Part shown: one piece after another, positions 18,889 to 27,433 of the stretch
How the letters are laid out: every line of letters starts with the position of its first letter
Numbering within the stretch: position 1 is the stretch's first letter
DNA from: Pseudomarimonas arenosa
Lineage (GTDB): Bacteria; Pseudomonadota; Gammaproteobacteria; Xanthomonadales; Xanthomonadaceae
Assembly: GCF_014841215.1 (NCBI RefSeq)
Contig: NZ_JACYTR010000001.1
Location: 62,001-126,000, forward strand
Direction of reading: 5' to 3'
DNA: 64,000 nt
Notes under the pieces: generated by a model
The model's database searches: none
What the model saw: the letters and a program-made list of their open reading frames with translations, nothing else
What the model was told of the DNA's origin: nothing
Made by a program: the position numbers and the translations under genes

Positions 18889-20063
18889 ATCCGAACGAAG
18901 CGCCCTTTCTGGTTTTTGGAGCGCCCTTGATTGGCGAGGAAGAAATCCTCGAAGTAGAACAGTGTTTGCGCTCGGGCTGGCTGGGAACCGGCCCACGTGT
19001 AGCAAGGTTTGAACAGGACTTTGCAGCCTACAAGGGCGTAGCCGCACCACATGTGGCCGCAGTGAATTCGTGTACCGCCGCCCTGCACGTCAGCATGGTG
19101 GCCGCCGGCCTCGACCCCGGCGCCGAGGTGATCACCACCCCATTGACGTTCTGCGCCACGGTGAACGCGATCATTCATGCCGGACTGACGCCGGTGCTGG
19201 CCGACGTCGACCCCAATACACAGTGCATTTCGCCGGCTGCGATCGAAGCAGCCATTACGCCACGCACTCAAGCCATTCTTCCGGTTCACTTTGCCGGCCG
19301 ACCATGCGACATGGCCAGCATCATGGACATCGCAGTGAAGCACAAACTCCTGGTTATCGAGGACTGTGCCCACGCCGTGGAGTCCAAGTATCGAGGTCAG
19401 CCCGTGGGCACCTTTGGCGATTTCGGTTGCTTTAGCTTTTATGCCACCAAGAACGTGGTTACCGGCGAAGGGGGCATGATCCTCGGCAGAAGCGAGGCGC
19501 ACATCGCCCGCGCCAAGGTGCTTGCCTTGCATGGCATGAGCAAAGATGCCTGGCACCGGTTTGGGGATCAGGGCTACAAGCATTACCAAGTAGTTGAGTG
19601 CGGCTTCAAGTACAACATGATGGACATGCAGGCCGCGATTGGTATCCATCAGTTGGCGCGAGTGGAACAGAACTGGCTGCGCCGCCGCGACATCTGGCAA
19701 CGCTACCAAGACGAATTCGCACCAGCGCCTCTACACCTTCCGACAGAACCCACCGACGACACTCGGCACGGCTTCCATCTGTACACAGTTGGGGTCGAAA
19801 CGCAGCGCACTGGCATCGAGCGCGATGCGTTCCTCGATCAAATGAACCGGCGCAAGATCGGAACTGGCGTGCATTACTTGTCGGTTGCCGAGCACCCCTA
19901 CTATCAACATCGTTTCGGCTGGCAGCCAGAGCACTGGCCCAACGCCATGCGCCTCGGCCGCGAGACCGTCAGCCTGCCGCTCTCGGCCCTGCTCAGCGAT
20001 AGCGACGTCACGCGGGTGATCGCCGCCGTTTCCGACATCCTTGCAAACGCTGCCGCGGAATGA
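18885..20063 (+). CDS. DegT/DnrJ/EryC1/StrS-type sugar aminotransferase
   Basis: This 392-residue PLP enzyme belongs to the family that aminates keto-sugar nucleotides, making amino sugars for surface glycans. Visible are LRSGWLGTGPRVARFE (substrate loop), NSCTAALHVSM (cofactor phosphate), EDCAHAVESKYRGQPVG, and the PLP lysine K189 in FYATKNVVTGEGGMI. No 4,6-dehydratase or ketoreductase lies nearby, so the keto-sugar must come from elsewhere. It overlaps the upstream GT-C gene and the downstream methyltransferase by 4 nt each, tying sugar synthesis to transfer in one transcript. The exact sugar cannot be told from sequence. Confidence 0.88.
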   Translation: MNPNEAPFLVFGAPLIGEEEILEVEQCLRSGWLGTGPRVARFEQDFAAYKGVAAPHVAAVNSCTAALHVSMVAAGLDPGAEVITTPLTFCATVNAIIHAGLTPVLADVDPNTQCISPAAIEAAITPRTQAILPVHFAGRPCDMASIMDIAVKHKLLVIEDCAHAVESKYRGQPVGTFGDFGCFSFYATKNVVTGEGGMILGRSEAHIARAKVLALHGMSKDAWHRFGDQGYKHYQVVECGFKYNMMDMQAAIGIHQLARVEQNWLRRRDIWQRYQDEFAPAPLHLPTEPTDDTRHGFHLYTVGVETQRTGIERDAFLDQMNRRKIGTGVHYLSVAEHPYYQHRFGWQPEHWPNAMRLGRETVSLPLSALLSDSDVTRVIAAVSDILANAAAE

Positions 20064-20842
20064 GCTCGAATCCTCGTCCAAACCTGAAAGAAAAAGCCCG
20101 AAGCTACATGAAAGAGGGCTGGACTGGGCACGCCGAAGCCGCATTCGACCGCTACCACCAAACCCGAGCGAAACGCGCAGCTAAGATCAAGACGTTGCTG
20201 AGAGAGGCGGGGGTCACGCCGCGCGAGGATGGATTCATAGTCGATGTAGGCTGTTCGACCGGGGAAATGATTCGCTCGCTGACAGGCGAGGCAGCGCTGT
20301 GTGTCGGCGTCGACCTCGATGCATCGGCGGGTTTTTGCTCGGATAACCTTGTCAGCTTCGCCATCGCGGACGGCGAACAACTGCCATTCGCTGACGCCAG
20401 CGTCAATGCGGTGATCTGCAACCACATCTACGAGCACACCGACCAGCCACAGCAGCTGTTAGATGAGATCTGGCGCGTGCTGGTTCCGGGCGGCGTTTGC
20501 TATTTCTCCGGCCCAAGCAAGTGGGAACTGATTGAACCCCACTACCATTTGCCGTTTCTCAGCTGGCTTCCTTCTTGGCTGGCGGACTATTACATGCGCG
20601 TCTGTGGCAAGGGCGATCACTACCTGGAGCGTCCTCTATCGCGACGCCGAGTGCTGGGTATGCTGCCGCGGTTTGAGGTGGAGTCGTGTGTAGAACGGAT
20701 CCTGCGCGACCCAGTGCGCTATGACAGCGAAGACCTGATTCCGGTGGGCAGCCTGCGCCAGAAGCTGGCATTGATGGCATGCCGGTTCGCTCCCGGCCTA
20801 CTGCCAGGATTCATCCTGATGTGCCGCAAACCGTTCAGCTGA
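20060..20842 (+). CDS. Class I SAM-dependent methyltransferase
   Basis: The 260-residue protein carries a Rossmann SAM site (FIVDVGCSTGEMI), the acidic ribose contact (CVGVDLDAS), and post-motifs ICNHIYEHTDQPQQLLDEI and RVLVPGGVCYF of the Methyltransf_11 family. Such enzymes in glycan clusters often O- or N-methylate sugars, but the substrate here is unknown. The ATG overlaps the aminotransferase stop. The 3' end overlaps the convergent murI by 8 nt, so the two runs of the island meet tail to tail with no spacer. Confidence 0.8.
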   Translation: MSSNPRPNLKEKARSYMKEGWTGHAEAAFDRYHQTRAKRAAKIKTLLREAGVTPREDGFIVDVGCSTGEMIRSLTGEAALCVGVDLDASAGFCSDNLVSFAIADGEQLPFADASVNAVICNHIYEHTDQPQQLLDEIWRVLVPGGVCYFSGPSKWELIEPHYHLPFLSWLPSWLADYYMRVCGKGDHYLERPLSRRRVLGMLPRFEVESCVERILRDPVRYDSEDLIPVGSLRQKLALMACRFAPGLLPGFILMCRKPFS

Positions 20843-21629
20843 GAAGGGCCGCCACGTCGACGTGTTTGACCTCGTTGTGAATCGGCATGCCCATCGCTCG
20901 CGCTACACGGGTGAAACCTTCAGGTGAGTCTGTGACGTGGAAATGCACTTCGGGACATCCACCTGAAGCAGCACTCGGCAAGCATCCCGCGACCCGCGAC
21001 GCCACCCGAACGCTAGGGTCGACTACGCGCACGTCCTGGCCCACTGCCCGTTCCAAGGTCGCTTGCATGATCGGGAAGTGGGTGCATCCCAGCAAGACCA
21101 GATCGAAAGAAAAATCACTGCATTGATCCAAGTAGCGACGCGCCACATCGACCGCCACCTGCGAATCAGCCCAGCCTTCTTCGACGATCGGCACAAACAG
21201 CGGGCAAGCCAGTCCACGCACAGGCAACGCCGGTCGCCGCTGGGCAATCTGCCGTTGATAGATGTCCGCCATGATGGTAGCGCGCGTACCCAGAACGAGA
21301 GCGCCGCGCTGTGCCAGATCACTCGCGATCTCTACCCCATCATTCACGACGCCAATAAGGGGATGTGAGAACTCATCATGCAGACTGGGCACGGCAATCG
21401 CTGAGGACGTATTGCACGCCACCACCAAGAGATCCACCCCCAAGCCGCGCAGGTAGCTGAGACCTTCGCGCGAATACTCGACAATCGTATCAGCAGATCG
21501 AATGCCATACGGCACCCGCGCGGTATCACCCAAATAGTGATACTCAGCGTTGGGCAAGCGCTCAAGCAATCGGCGCAGCACGGTGAGGCCGCCCACCCCC
21601 GAGTCGAAAACGCCAATTCGCGCCCTCAT
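20835..21629 (-). CDS. murI: Glutamate racemase
   Basis: MurI interconverts L- and D-glutamate, normally to supply D-Glu for peptidoglycan. The 264-residue protein keeps both catalytic cysteines: C72 in VVACNTSSAIAVP and the second in LLGCTHFPIMQ. The N-terminal IGVFDSGVGGLTVL and LGDTARVPYG are standard for the family. What is odd is the setting: it is the last gene of a run of glycan genes, with its ATG overlapping the ATP-grasp ligase stop by 4 nt. It may be the housekeeping enzyme trapped in this run, or a dedicated supplier of D-Glu to the island; a second murI elsewhere in the genome would decide. Confidence 0.95.
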   Translation of the reverse strand: MRARIGVFDSGVGGLTVLRRLLERLPNAEYHYLGDTARVPYGIRSADTIVEYSREGLSYLRGLGVDLLVVACNTSSAIAVPSLHDEFSHPLIGVVNDGVEIASDLAQRGALVLGTRATIMADIYQRQIAQRRPALPVRGLACPLFVPIVEEGWADSQVAVDVARRYLDQCSDFSFDLVLLGCTHFPIMQATLERAVGQDVRVVDPSVRVASRVAGCLPSAASGGCPEVHFHVTDSPEGFTRVARAMGMPIHNEVKHVDVAALLS

Positions 21630-22873
21630 TTCGAACCTTTCAACTTACTGAGCAGGTAGCGCCCGACTTTGCCTGCCATTCTAGCCACCCAGCGTCGACG
21701 CACGCGCGGAAAGCGGCTCGAATACACAGCAAGCTGTGGTCTCGAAAGGAGCAGGCGTATCAAGGTGACACAGGCCGAAGATCGCCCCCCGTTATCGCCA
21801 CTTACGGCAGCAGCAGCAGCGCGCTCCAAGTTGACCCAGGTACGCGGCACAAACGTGGCCTGACTGTCGCTCAACGGCTCATCTGACAATGCTCGCAGCG
21901 TGTTTAGCACCATCGCCGCGCCGCTATGCTCAGCCAGGCCAACCTGGAGCCAGGCGCGCTGATTGACTTCCAGCATTCGCGGGCTGCCGTCAGCCTGCTG
22001 GAGAAACGGAATCTCTGCCAATCCTCGATAGTCCAGCGCCTCCAGAATTCGTGTGCCCGCCGACTTCAGCTGATCTTCCTGCGTAGTCTCAACCCAACAC
22101 CCCGTTCCACCACTGGCCGGATGCTTCCATCGCTCCACGAACTCGATGGCGTCGATCGAGTGCGCGCCGCGTACCGCCCACACGCCACGCTCACCGTTGC
22201 CGTATGGCCGTAGCCGCTGCTGCGCCACCCAACGATGGGAGATCGGCCAGGCGCGACTCAGACGCGCCATCAACTCTCGATCAGACTCCCCACCCTGCCG
22301 AGTCACGAGCTTTGCCCCCATCCTGCTCAAATCCATGTCCCACGGCTTCAGCGCTGGCTTGAAGATTGCGCAATCTCCCAAGCGCCGCAGCGCGGCTGGA
22401 ACCTGCTCCAGATCATCAAGCACCTCGGTAGCTGGAATGTCCTGAGAAGCACCGGAGTTGGCCAGATGCAGGAACAGCTCAGCCTTATCCAGCCCACCGT
22501 AGCGCAAGGCGCGCGCACGCGGAAAATCAGCCACCTGGCAAATCTCCTCAGCGAACTCGTTGAGGCAGCGCAGACCGCCGTCTTCAGTAGCGAACAGCAC
22601 CAGCTTGCGGCTATCCGCCGCCTGCCAATCGTACAGGCATTCCAGCAGCGCAACCCTTAGGCGCTCCGGCTTACTGGCCACTTGAGCGAGATCAACCAGT
22701 CTTTCGCAGCCTGGCGCTCCGCGCAGCAGGCTGCGCGGCACAAGCGATATCACCCGATAGCCGATACCTGCACGCTGCAGTGTTTCGGCGACTGCCAGAC
22801 TCACGATCTCCAGTCCACCGCTGAGGATGATCGGCAAGCTGGCAAGATCGGGCGAGTTTGCAGCGCTGTTCAA
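21626..22873 (-). CDS. ATP-grasp ligase of unknown substrate
   Basis: The 415-residue protein has an ATP-grasp fold of the carbamoyl-phosphate-synthase-like/PylC type. The metal-binding stretch DYRGLAEIPFLQ followed by RMLEVNQRAWLQ supplies the conserved Glu...Glu-x-Asn-x-Arg. The region before it resembles a pre-ATP-grasp Rossmann domain (PIILSGGLEIVSLAVAETL). Family members join a carboxylate to an amine, often amino acids. The start is TTG at 22873, overlapping the upstream methyltransferase stop (TTGA); no ATG exists near the N-terminus. Its stop overlaps the murI ATG, so a ligase and a D-Glu-making enzyme are translationally coupled. Function is inferred only to the level of ligase. Confidence 0.75.
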   Translation of the reverse strand: MNSAANSPDLASLPIILSGGLEIVSLAVAETLQRAGIGYRVISLVPRSLLRGAPGCERLVDLAQVASKPERLRVALLECLYDWQAADSRKLVLFATEDGGLRCLNEFAEEICQVADFPRARALRYGGLDKAELFLHLANSGASQDIPATEVLDDLEQVPAALRRLGDCAIFKPALKPWDMDLSRMGAKLVTRQGGESDRELMARLSRAWPISHRWVAQQRLRPYGNGERGVWAVRGAHSIDAIEFVERWKHPASGGTGCWVETTQEDQLKSAGTRILEALDYRGLAEIPFLQQADGSPRMLEVNQRAWLQVGLAEHSGAAMVLNTLRALSDEPLSDSQATFVPRTWVNLERAAAAAVSGDNGGRSSACVTLIRLLLSRPQLAVYSSRFPRVRRRWVARMAGKVGRYLLSKLKGSK

Positions 22874-23577
22874 GTGAAGCGCTCAAAGACAAACAGCACG
22901 TTGTGGTACTGCCAACGCGGGCTGCCCCGCCGGCTCGCCATGCGAGACAGCTCATGCTCGGCCAGGCGATCGAATGCCCGTGGCGGAATCACACCGTATC
23001 GGACCAGGTAGATCCCCCACCAGCGCGCTGCCCGTATGGCTGTGCGCGAGACCAAGCCAAAGCCATTGCGGGCAAACTTCTCGATTACCACAGACTCTGG
23101 GACGAAGTCGCGGTGACCCTGGCGGATATTGTCGACCACAACCAGCCGCCCGCCAGGCTTTACCACCCGAGGAATGCCGTCGGCAACATTCAACACCTGG
23201 TTCAGATGCAGTACGCGAAGCAGGTTCTGCGCGAGCACCAGGTCAAAGGTTCGATCTGCAAACGGAAGGTGAGGCAAGCTTCCTACACACCAGGTTCCCG
23301 CGGGTGCCATGCGCGATGCAGCCATCAAAACTCGCTTTGAGACGTCGAGGCCGGTAACCTGCCAGCCAAGCTCGCGCAGGGTGCCGCTCATGCGGCCGTA
23401 GCCGCAGCCTAGATCCAATGCCAGGCCCGTTCCGCGCCCCACATAGGTGGTAATGGCCTTGGCCTGCAAACAGGTGATATAGGCTGTCTTGCGGCCCCAA
23501 CTATCGGCTGGATCGACCAGATTTCGGCCCTGGTCGTCGAAAACCGGGAGCGCGTCGAAGTTATTTTCTTGCGTCAT
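22870..23577 (-). CDS. Class I SAM-dependent methyltransferase
   Basis: This is a 235-residue Methyltransf_11/25-type protein. The SAM loop LALDLGCGYGRMSGTL, the acidic end of strand 2 (VTGLDVSKRVL), LVLAQNLLRVLHLNQ and VVKPGGRLVVVDNI are all in place. A positively charged C-terminal part (RMASRRGSPRWQY) could face membrane or lipid-linked substrate. ATG 23577 overlaps the upstream membrane-protein gene by 17 nt, and its stop overlaps the ATP-grasp TTG. It probably methylates a sugar or a lipid-linked intermediate, but the substrate is unknown. Confidence 0.8.
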   Translation of the reverse strand: MTQENNFDALPVFDDQGRNLVDPADSWGRKTAYITCLQAKAITTYVGRGTGLALDLGCGYGRMSGTLRELGWQVTGLDVSKRVLMAASRMAPAGTWCVGSLPHLPFADRTFDLVLAQNLLRVLHLNQVLNVADGIPRVVKPGGRLVVVDNIRQGHRDFVPESVVIEKFARNGFGLVSRTAIRAARWWGIYLVRYGVIPPRAFDRLAEHELSRMASRRGSPRWQYHNVLFVFERFT

Positions 23578-24517
23578 TTTGATAGGGCCAGAAGACGGTG
23601 CCCAAAGCGAGATCGGTGGCCAGCAGACCGGCGCGGCCGATCAGCATGCCATACAGCACAATGTCGGTAGGGTAGCCAATGGACAAACCTGCAAAGATCA
23701 GCTCACGCACGCCTATTCCAGAGGGTGTGACCAGTGACAGATAGCCGATGACCCAAGCAAGGGTATAGCTGGCCGAGAGATGGATACCGGCAGCCGCGCC
23801 CAACTCCGGATACGCGGCGCCGTAGAGCGACCAAGCGGCGGCATACAACGCCCATCCCAGCAGTGAGAGCCATACGAACCGGATCTTACTGCTGCGAGGA
23901 ACTGAGGCGGTGGACCGAACGGCTCCGTGCAACCTGTCCCGCCCACGTCGGCTGATCAGCCCGACGCCCTTAACAACCAGTTCACCTGCCCATGGACGCC
24001 AGGCAAGAGCCAGCAGGGCGATTCCCAGTAGCAACGCCATGGCGCCCAACCAGGGCGCAACCCAGGCCAACACCACGACAAGCGCGAACAGCAGCGCGAA
24101 ATAGGTGGACAGAGCGAGATATCCAATATTGATGGCAACCCACTCAAGCATCGGTATGCGGCCGCGTGTCATCACACCTTGATAGGCGACCCCCCACACG
24201 CGACCCGGCAAATGCTTCATCAACTGGGCGGTGAAATACAGATGGCCGAGCGCGGTCAGCGGCAACGGCTGCCGATGCACAGCGTTGCAGAGCTCGGCAA
24301 ATGCCAGGAAGGCTGTCAGGGTCGATACCGTCGCTAACAGCCAGCCGGCAAGGAGCACGATCGGCGATGCCTTGACCAGCCCTTCGCGCACTTCATCCCA
24401 AGACTGCCACAGCAGGAAGCTCACCAAGGCCACCGTGATCGCCACAGCCAGAAACGACACCGCTCCAAAGCGATGGCCAATCCCGGGCGGTGGTCCTGAT
24501 TCCGCGGCGCGGCTCAT
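23561..24517 (-). CDS. LPTD/UPF0104-type integral membrane protein (YbhN/AglD family)
   Basis: The 318-residue protein has about eight membrane segments and the family hallmark SLVTPSGIGVREL (PSGIGxRE) near residue 255, with HLPGRVWG earlier. The family covers the flippase-like domain of MprF and the YbhN/AglD group found in lipid-glycan gene clusters, where a role in moving lipid-linked products or in glycosyl transfer is suspected. Here it lies between GT4 and a methyltransferase gene, with 4-nt and 17-nt overlaps. A role in translocating the lipid-linked glycan is a reasonable guess; no Wzx-type flippase is seen in the island. Confidence 0.75.
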   Translation of the reverse strand: MSRAAESGPPPGIGHRFGAVSFLAVAITVALVSFLLWQSWDEVREGLVKASPIVLLAGWLLATVSTLTAFLAFAELCNAVHRQPLPLTALGHLYFTAQLMKHLPGRVWGVAYQGVMTRGRIPMLEWVAINIGYLALSTYFALLFALVVVLAWVAPWLGAMALLLGIALLALAWRPWAGELVVKGVGLISRRGRDRLHGAVRSTASVPRSSKIRFVWLSLLGWALYAAAWSLYGAAYPELGAAAGIHLSASYTLAWVIGYLSLVTPSGIGVRELIFAGLSIGYPTDIVLYGMLIGRAGLLATDLALGTVFWPYQNDARK

Positions 24518-25665
24518 CCGCGCCCGCCCAGCGCCAATCCAAGCAAACGCGGCGCAATCGACTCGCTCAACGAGAACATGGTCGCGAGTTTGCCCAGCCC
24601 GGTCTGAAACTGAGACGGGGCCGAATTGACCGCCACGCTGATCGCCTCAGCCATCGCCGCCGCACTGCCTTCACTCGCAGACACGCCGACCGCAAATTTC
24701 TCGATCAAACCTGGCAGATCTCCCGTCGGCGTGGAAACGACCGGACAGCCCAGTTTGATGGCGTCCGAGAAGACCACCGGAATGCTCTCGATCCGCGATG
24801 GAATCAGCAGATAGTCTGCACGCAGGATCGTCGCTTCTGCGGCCTCCTTGTCGAGGTATCCCTGCAGCTGCACCGGACGACCGGCCTGTTGCAAGATCGC
24901 CACGCCCTGTCGTACCGAAGCCTCCATCGGCCCGCCTCCGCAAATCTCGACGGCCTCAATGCGTTGCCAGTCGCGCTGCGACAACAGGCGCATGGCCTCT
25001 AGGAGTAGATCGATTCCCTTGTTCGGATGCCAGCGCCCGAGAAACAAGAGTCGATAGGGCGGCTCCGACTTGAGCGGACTGCTTCGGGACTTGCTGATCG
25101 CGCGCGTGCTGGGCAAGAACTCGACCTCTCGACTTGCGATGCGGTGCGTATCCTGAGCTAGCTCAACACCGTCGGCAAAACAAGCTGCCGCTTCGCGAAG
25201 CACCGTTCGCAGCAGGCTGCGCACAATGGGTATGCGGCCCAATGACCAGATATCGCTGCCCAGTGCCCAAGTCGAATAGGGGATTCCAATCTGGCGCGAG
25301 ACCCGTCGTGCCCAGTAGCCCGATGGCAGTGCCCACAACGCAAGTAGGTGGCAGGTCGGGCCGGCTTGCGCAGCCGACCGGGTGGCGGTGGCGCCGGCAA
25401 TCAACACGCGACCGAGTGCAAGCAGATCCGATGGCCGCCAAAGTTTCAATGTGGAAAGCGGTCGCTGTGGCGCTGCGTAGCGGAATACCTCTATTCGATC
25501 GGAATGATGCTCGATGATGCACTTCGCCCCCGGCGCCACCACCCGCATCGGCACATGTTTGGCGAGCTCTTCCACCAGGTCGGCGACAAAGCCACCAGCC
25601 GCTTCGCTGCCATCGCCCTGGATCGGAAACGAGGTGGTGATCAGAACCAGGGCCGGCTGACTCAT
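24514..25665 (-). CDS. GT4-family (GT-B) glycosyltransferase
   Basis: The 383-residue cytoplasmic enzyme has the GT-B layout: N-terminal acceptor domain (ALVLITTSFPIQ, AAGGFVADLVEELAK) and a C-terminal donor domain (LLFLGRWHPNKGIDLLLEAM and IPSRIESIPVVFSDAIK). The usual EX7E donor motif reads E-x7-D here, a conservative change in the last acid. The frame is open to 25710, but ATG 25665 (MSQPALVLITTS) overlaps the upstream methyltransferase stop (ATGA) and is the natural start. It likely adds a hexose or related sugar to a lipid-linked acceptor. Donor and acceptor are unknown. Confidence 0.85.
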   Translation of the reverse strand: MSQPALVLITTSFPIQGDGSEAAGGFVADLVEELAKHVPMRVVAPGAKCIIEHHSDRIEVFRYAAPQRPLSTLKLWRPSDLLALGRVLIAGATATRSAAQAGPTCHLLALWALPSGYWARRVSRQIGIPYSTWALGSDIWSLGRIPIVRSLLRTVLREAAACFADGVELAQDTHRIASREVEFLPSTRAISKSRSSPLKSEPPYRLLFLGRWHPNKGIDLLLEAMRLLSQRDWQRIEAVEICGGGPMEASVRQGVAILQQAGRPVQLQGYLDKEAAEATILRADYLLIPSRIESIPVVFSDAIKLGCPVVSTPTGDLPGLIEKFAVGVSASEGSAAAMAEAISVAVNSAPSQFQTGLGKLATMFSLSESIAPRLLGLALGGRG

Positions 25666-26384
25666 GGCTTGTATGCGACCACCAGGTAGCCGGCAGTCAA
25701 TGCCGACCACGACGGAAGCAGCCTGGCCGCCACCCAGGCGGCCAGATTGATCGCCGGAACAGCGATGCCAATCAGCGGCAAGAAAACCACGCCGAGACTA
25801 CGTCGCTTGATGGCCTCCAGTCCCATTCCCGCGATAGCGAGATTGGCGACCAACCCTGCAGATTCCGCCGAGCCCAAACTCGGCCGCAGAGAGCTTGGAC
25901 GGAGTCCTGCCGCTGCCAGTTCGCGCTCGATGCCATACAGGGTGTAACGCTGATAGTCGTGGGGCGCGTCGTGAACGGGATACAGGAACGGCATCGAGAG
26001 AATGAGTTTTCCTTGTGGTCGCAGCACTCGAGCGATTTCCGTGAGGGCGCGCTGCGGCGCGTATAGGTGCTCCACCACGTCGAAAATGGTCACCACATCG
26101 ACCGCCCCATCGGCCAGAGGCAGACAAGCGGCGTCGGCAAACACGTCTGGGCGAGATGCGTACATGAACTTGCCGGTCGCAAGATAATCAAGACCAATGT
26201 ACCGGCAGTCGTCGGGCAAGACGCGCTGCAGCCACCGGTCTGCGCAGCCGATATCCAACACGAGCGCCCCATGCAGGTCGCCAAGGGCGGCGATCAGCGG
26301 TTGTCTCGAGCCAAGCAGCCATTGCGGGTGAAGCGGCGAGCGTCGAAGCAGGTCAATCAACCTCCGCAAGCGGCTACGCAACAC
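25662..26384 (-). CDS. Class I SAM-dependent methyltransferase with hydrophobic C-terminus
   Basis: The 240-residue protein has the Methyltransf_11 core: ALVLDIGCADRWL (SAM loop, with the second Gly replaced), YIGLDYLATG, VVTIFDVVEHLYAPQ and RVLRPQGKLILSMPFLYP, the last shared with methyltransferases of O-antigen and lipopolysaccharide clusters. The final 55 residues hold one or two hydrophobic stretches (LGVVFLPLIGIAVPAINLA), suggesting membrane association. The start is GTG 26384 with AGGAG about 7 nt upstream, 3 nt after the GT2 stop. It overlaps the GT4 gene by 4 nt. Confidence 0.78.
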   Translation of the reverse strand: MLRSRLRRLIDLLRRSPLHPQWLLGSRQPLIAALGDLHGALVLDIGCADRWLQRVLPDDCRYIGLDYLATGKFMYASRPDVFADAACLPLADGAVDVVTIFDVVEHLYAPQRALTEIARVLRPQGKLILSMPFLYPVHDAPHDYQRYTLYGIERELAAAGLRPSSLRPSLGSAESAGLVANLAIAGMGLEAIKRRSLGVVFLPLIGIAVPAINLAAWVAARLLPSWSALTAGYLVVAYKP

Positions 26385-26387
26385 GCA

Positions 26388-27245
26388 TCAGCTCCTCGAC
26401 TTGCTGTAGACCAGCGACGTGATCTGCTCTGACACAAGTCCAATCAAGAATATGATCACTGCAGCACTGAACAACAACAGGCTCATATTGGTGAAGCGCC
26501 CTTCAGTTACGAAGGTGTAGGTGTAGTAACCAAGGCCCGTTGCAAAGAACAGCAGCGCCGTCGGTGCAAAAAGCTTCAGTGGCGAGTACAGCGTGGCAAT
26601 CTTGAAGATAATCAACAAGAACCGGACGCCGTCGGCCAGCGGCCGAATGTGGCTTGAATGCCCAACTCTGGCTGCCACATTGACAGGCACATAGGCAACT
26701 GGATAGGCGCTGCGAAAAAACGCCATGGTGATGGTGGTCGGGTAGCTGAATCCGTTGGGCAGCAGGTACAGAAACTCAAGAAACTTGGCGGCGCGAACCG
26801 CGCGGAATCCAGAAGTCAGGTCGCGGATGTCATGGCCGGTCATCCAACTGGCGATGCGGTTGTAGAAGCGATTGGCCAGTCCGCGACTGACATTCGCCTG
26901 CCCGCTGGCAGATCTCGCACCAACTGCCATCTCGTAGCCTTGCTCGAGCATGGCCAACAAGGGCGGAATTTCAGCGGGATCGTGTTGGCCATCGGCATCC
27001 ATGAAGACCAAGACCTCACCACTGGCCGCCCGCGCTCCGCGCTTGATGGCCGCGCCATTTCCCATCGAGTACGGGGAACGCAGGACTTTTGCGCCGAGCG
27101 ACTCTGCCACCACGGCTGTTTCGTCACTGGACCCGTCGTCAACGACAATCATCTCCGCTTCGGGAAACCGTTCCCGAAGTCGCGGCAGGGTCAAACGCAG
27201 GCCGGCAACTTCATTCTTTGCCGGGAGCACGATGGATAACTGCAT
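26388..27245 (-). CDS. GT2-family polyprenyl-phosphate glycosyltransferase (DPM1-like)
   Basis: The 285-residue protein starts MQLSIVLPAKNEVAGL and has the GT-A motifs VVDDGSSDET and the DxD-containing VFMDADGQHDPAEIP. Residues about 219–241 and 250–275 are two C-terminal membrane helices. This layout is typical of enzymes that move a sugar from a nucleotide to polyprenyl phosphate, the donor form used by GT-C transferases such as the two paralogs at 15.3–18.9 kb. The frame is open to 27347 but ATG 27245 gives the family start. It is the first gene of the minus-strand run and divergent from pilB across 188 nt. Confidence 0.87.
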   Translation of the reverse strand: MQLSIVLPAKNEVAGLRLTLPRLRERFPEAEMIVVDDGSSDETAVVAESLGAKVLRSPYSMGNGAAIKRGARAASGEVLVFMDADGQHDPAEIPPLLAMLEQGYEMAVGARSASGQANVSRGLANRFYNRIASWMTGHDIRDLTSGFRAVRAAKFLEFLYLLPNGFSYPTTITMAFFRSAYPVAYVPVNVAARVGHSSHIRPLADGVRFLLIIFKIATLYSPLKLFAPTALLFFATGLGYYTYTFVTEGRFTNMSLLLFSAAVIIFLIGLVSEQITSLVYSKSRS

Positions 27246-27433
27246 GCCAGAAGATTCTTGTGTGGGCCAGCGGAGGGTACCGCAATACGATCGGCCTCGG
27301 CAGCGCACTGCCCCGCAATTGCGCCGCTTCCGATCCGAGCGCTGCACCGAGGTCGGCCCGAACCTTGCCGTTTCGGAAGGCGCTGGTTTGGTGTAGATTC
27401 AAGAGGATAGCGGCAACAGTTAGGATGCCATCG

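Noticed and set aside
15308-27245. Prophage or transposon origin of the island
   Set aside because: No integrase, transposase, tRNA target or flanking repeats were seen; only gene content and apparent composition hint at transfer.
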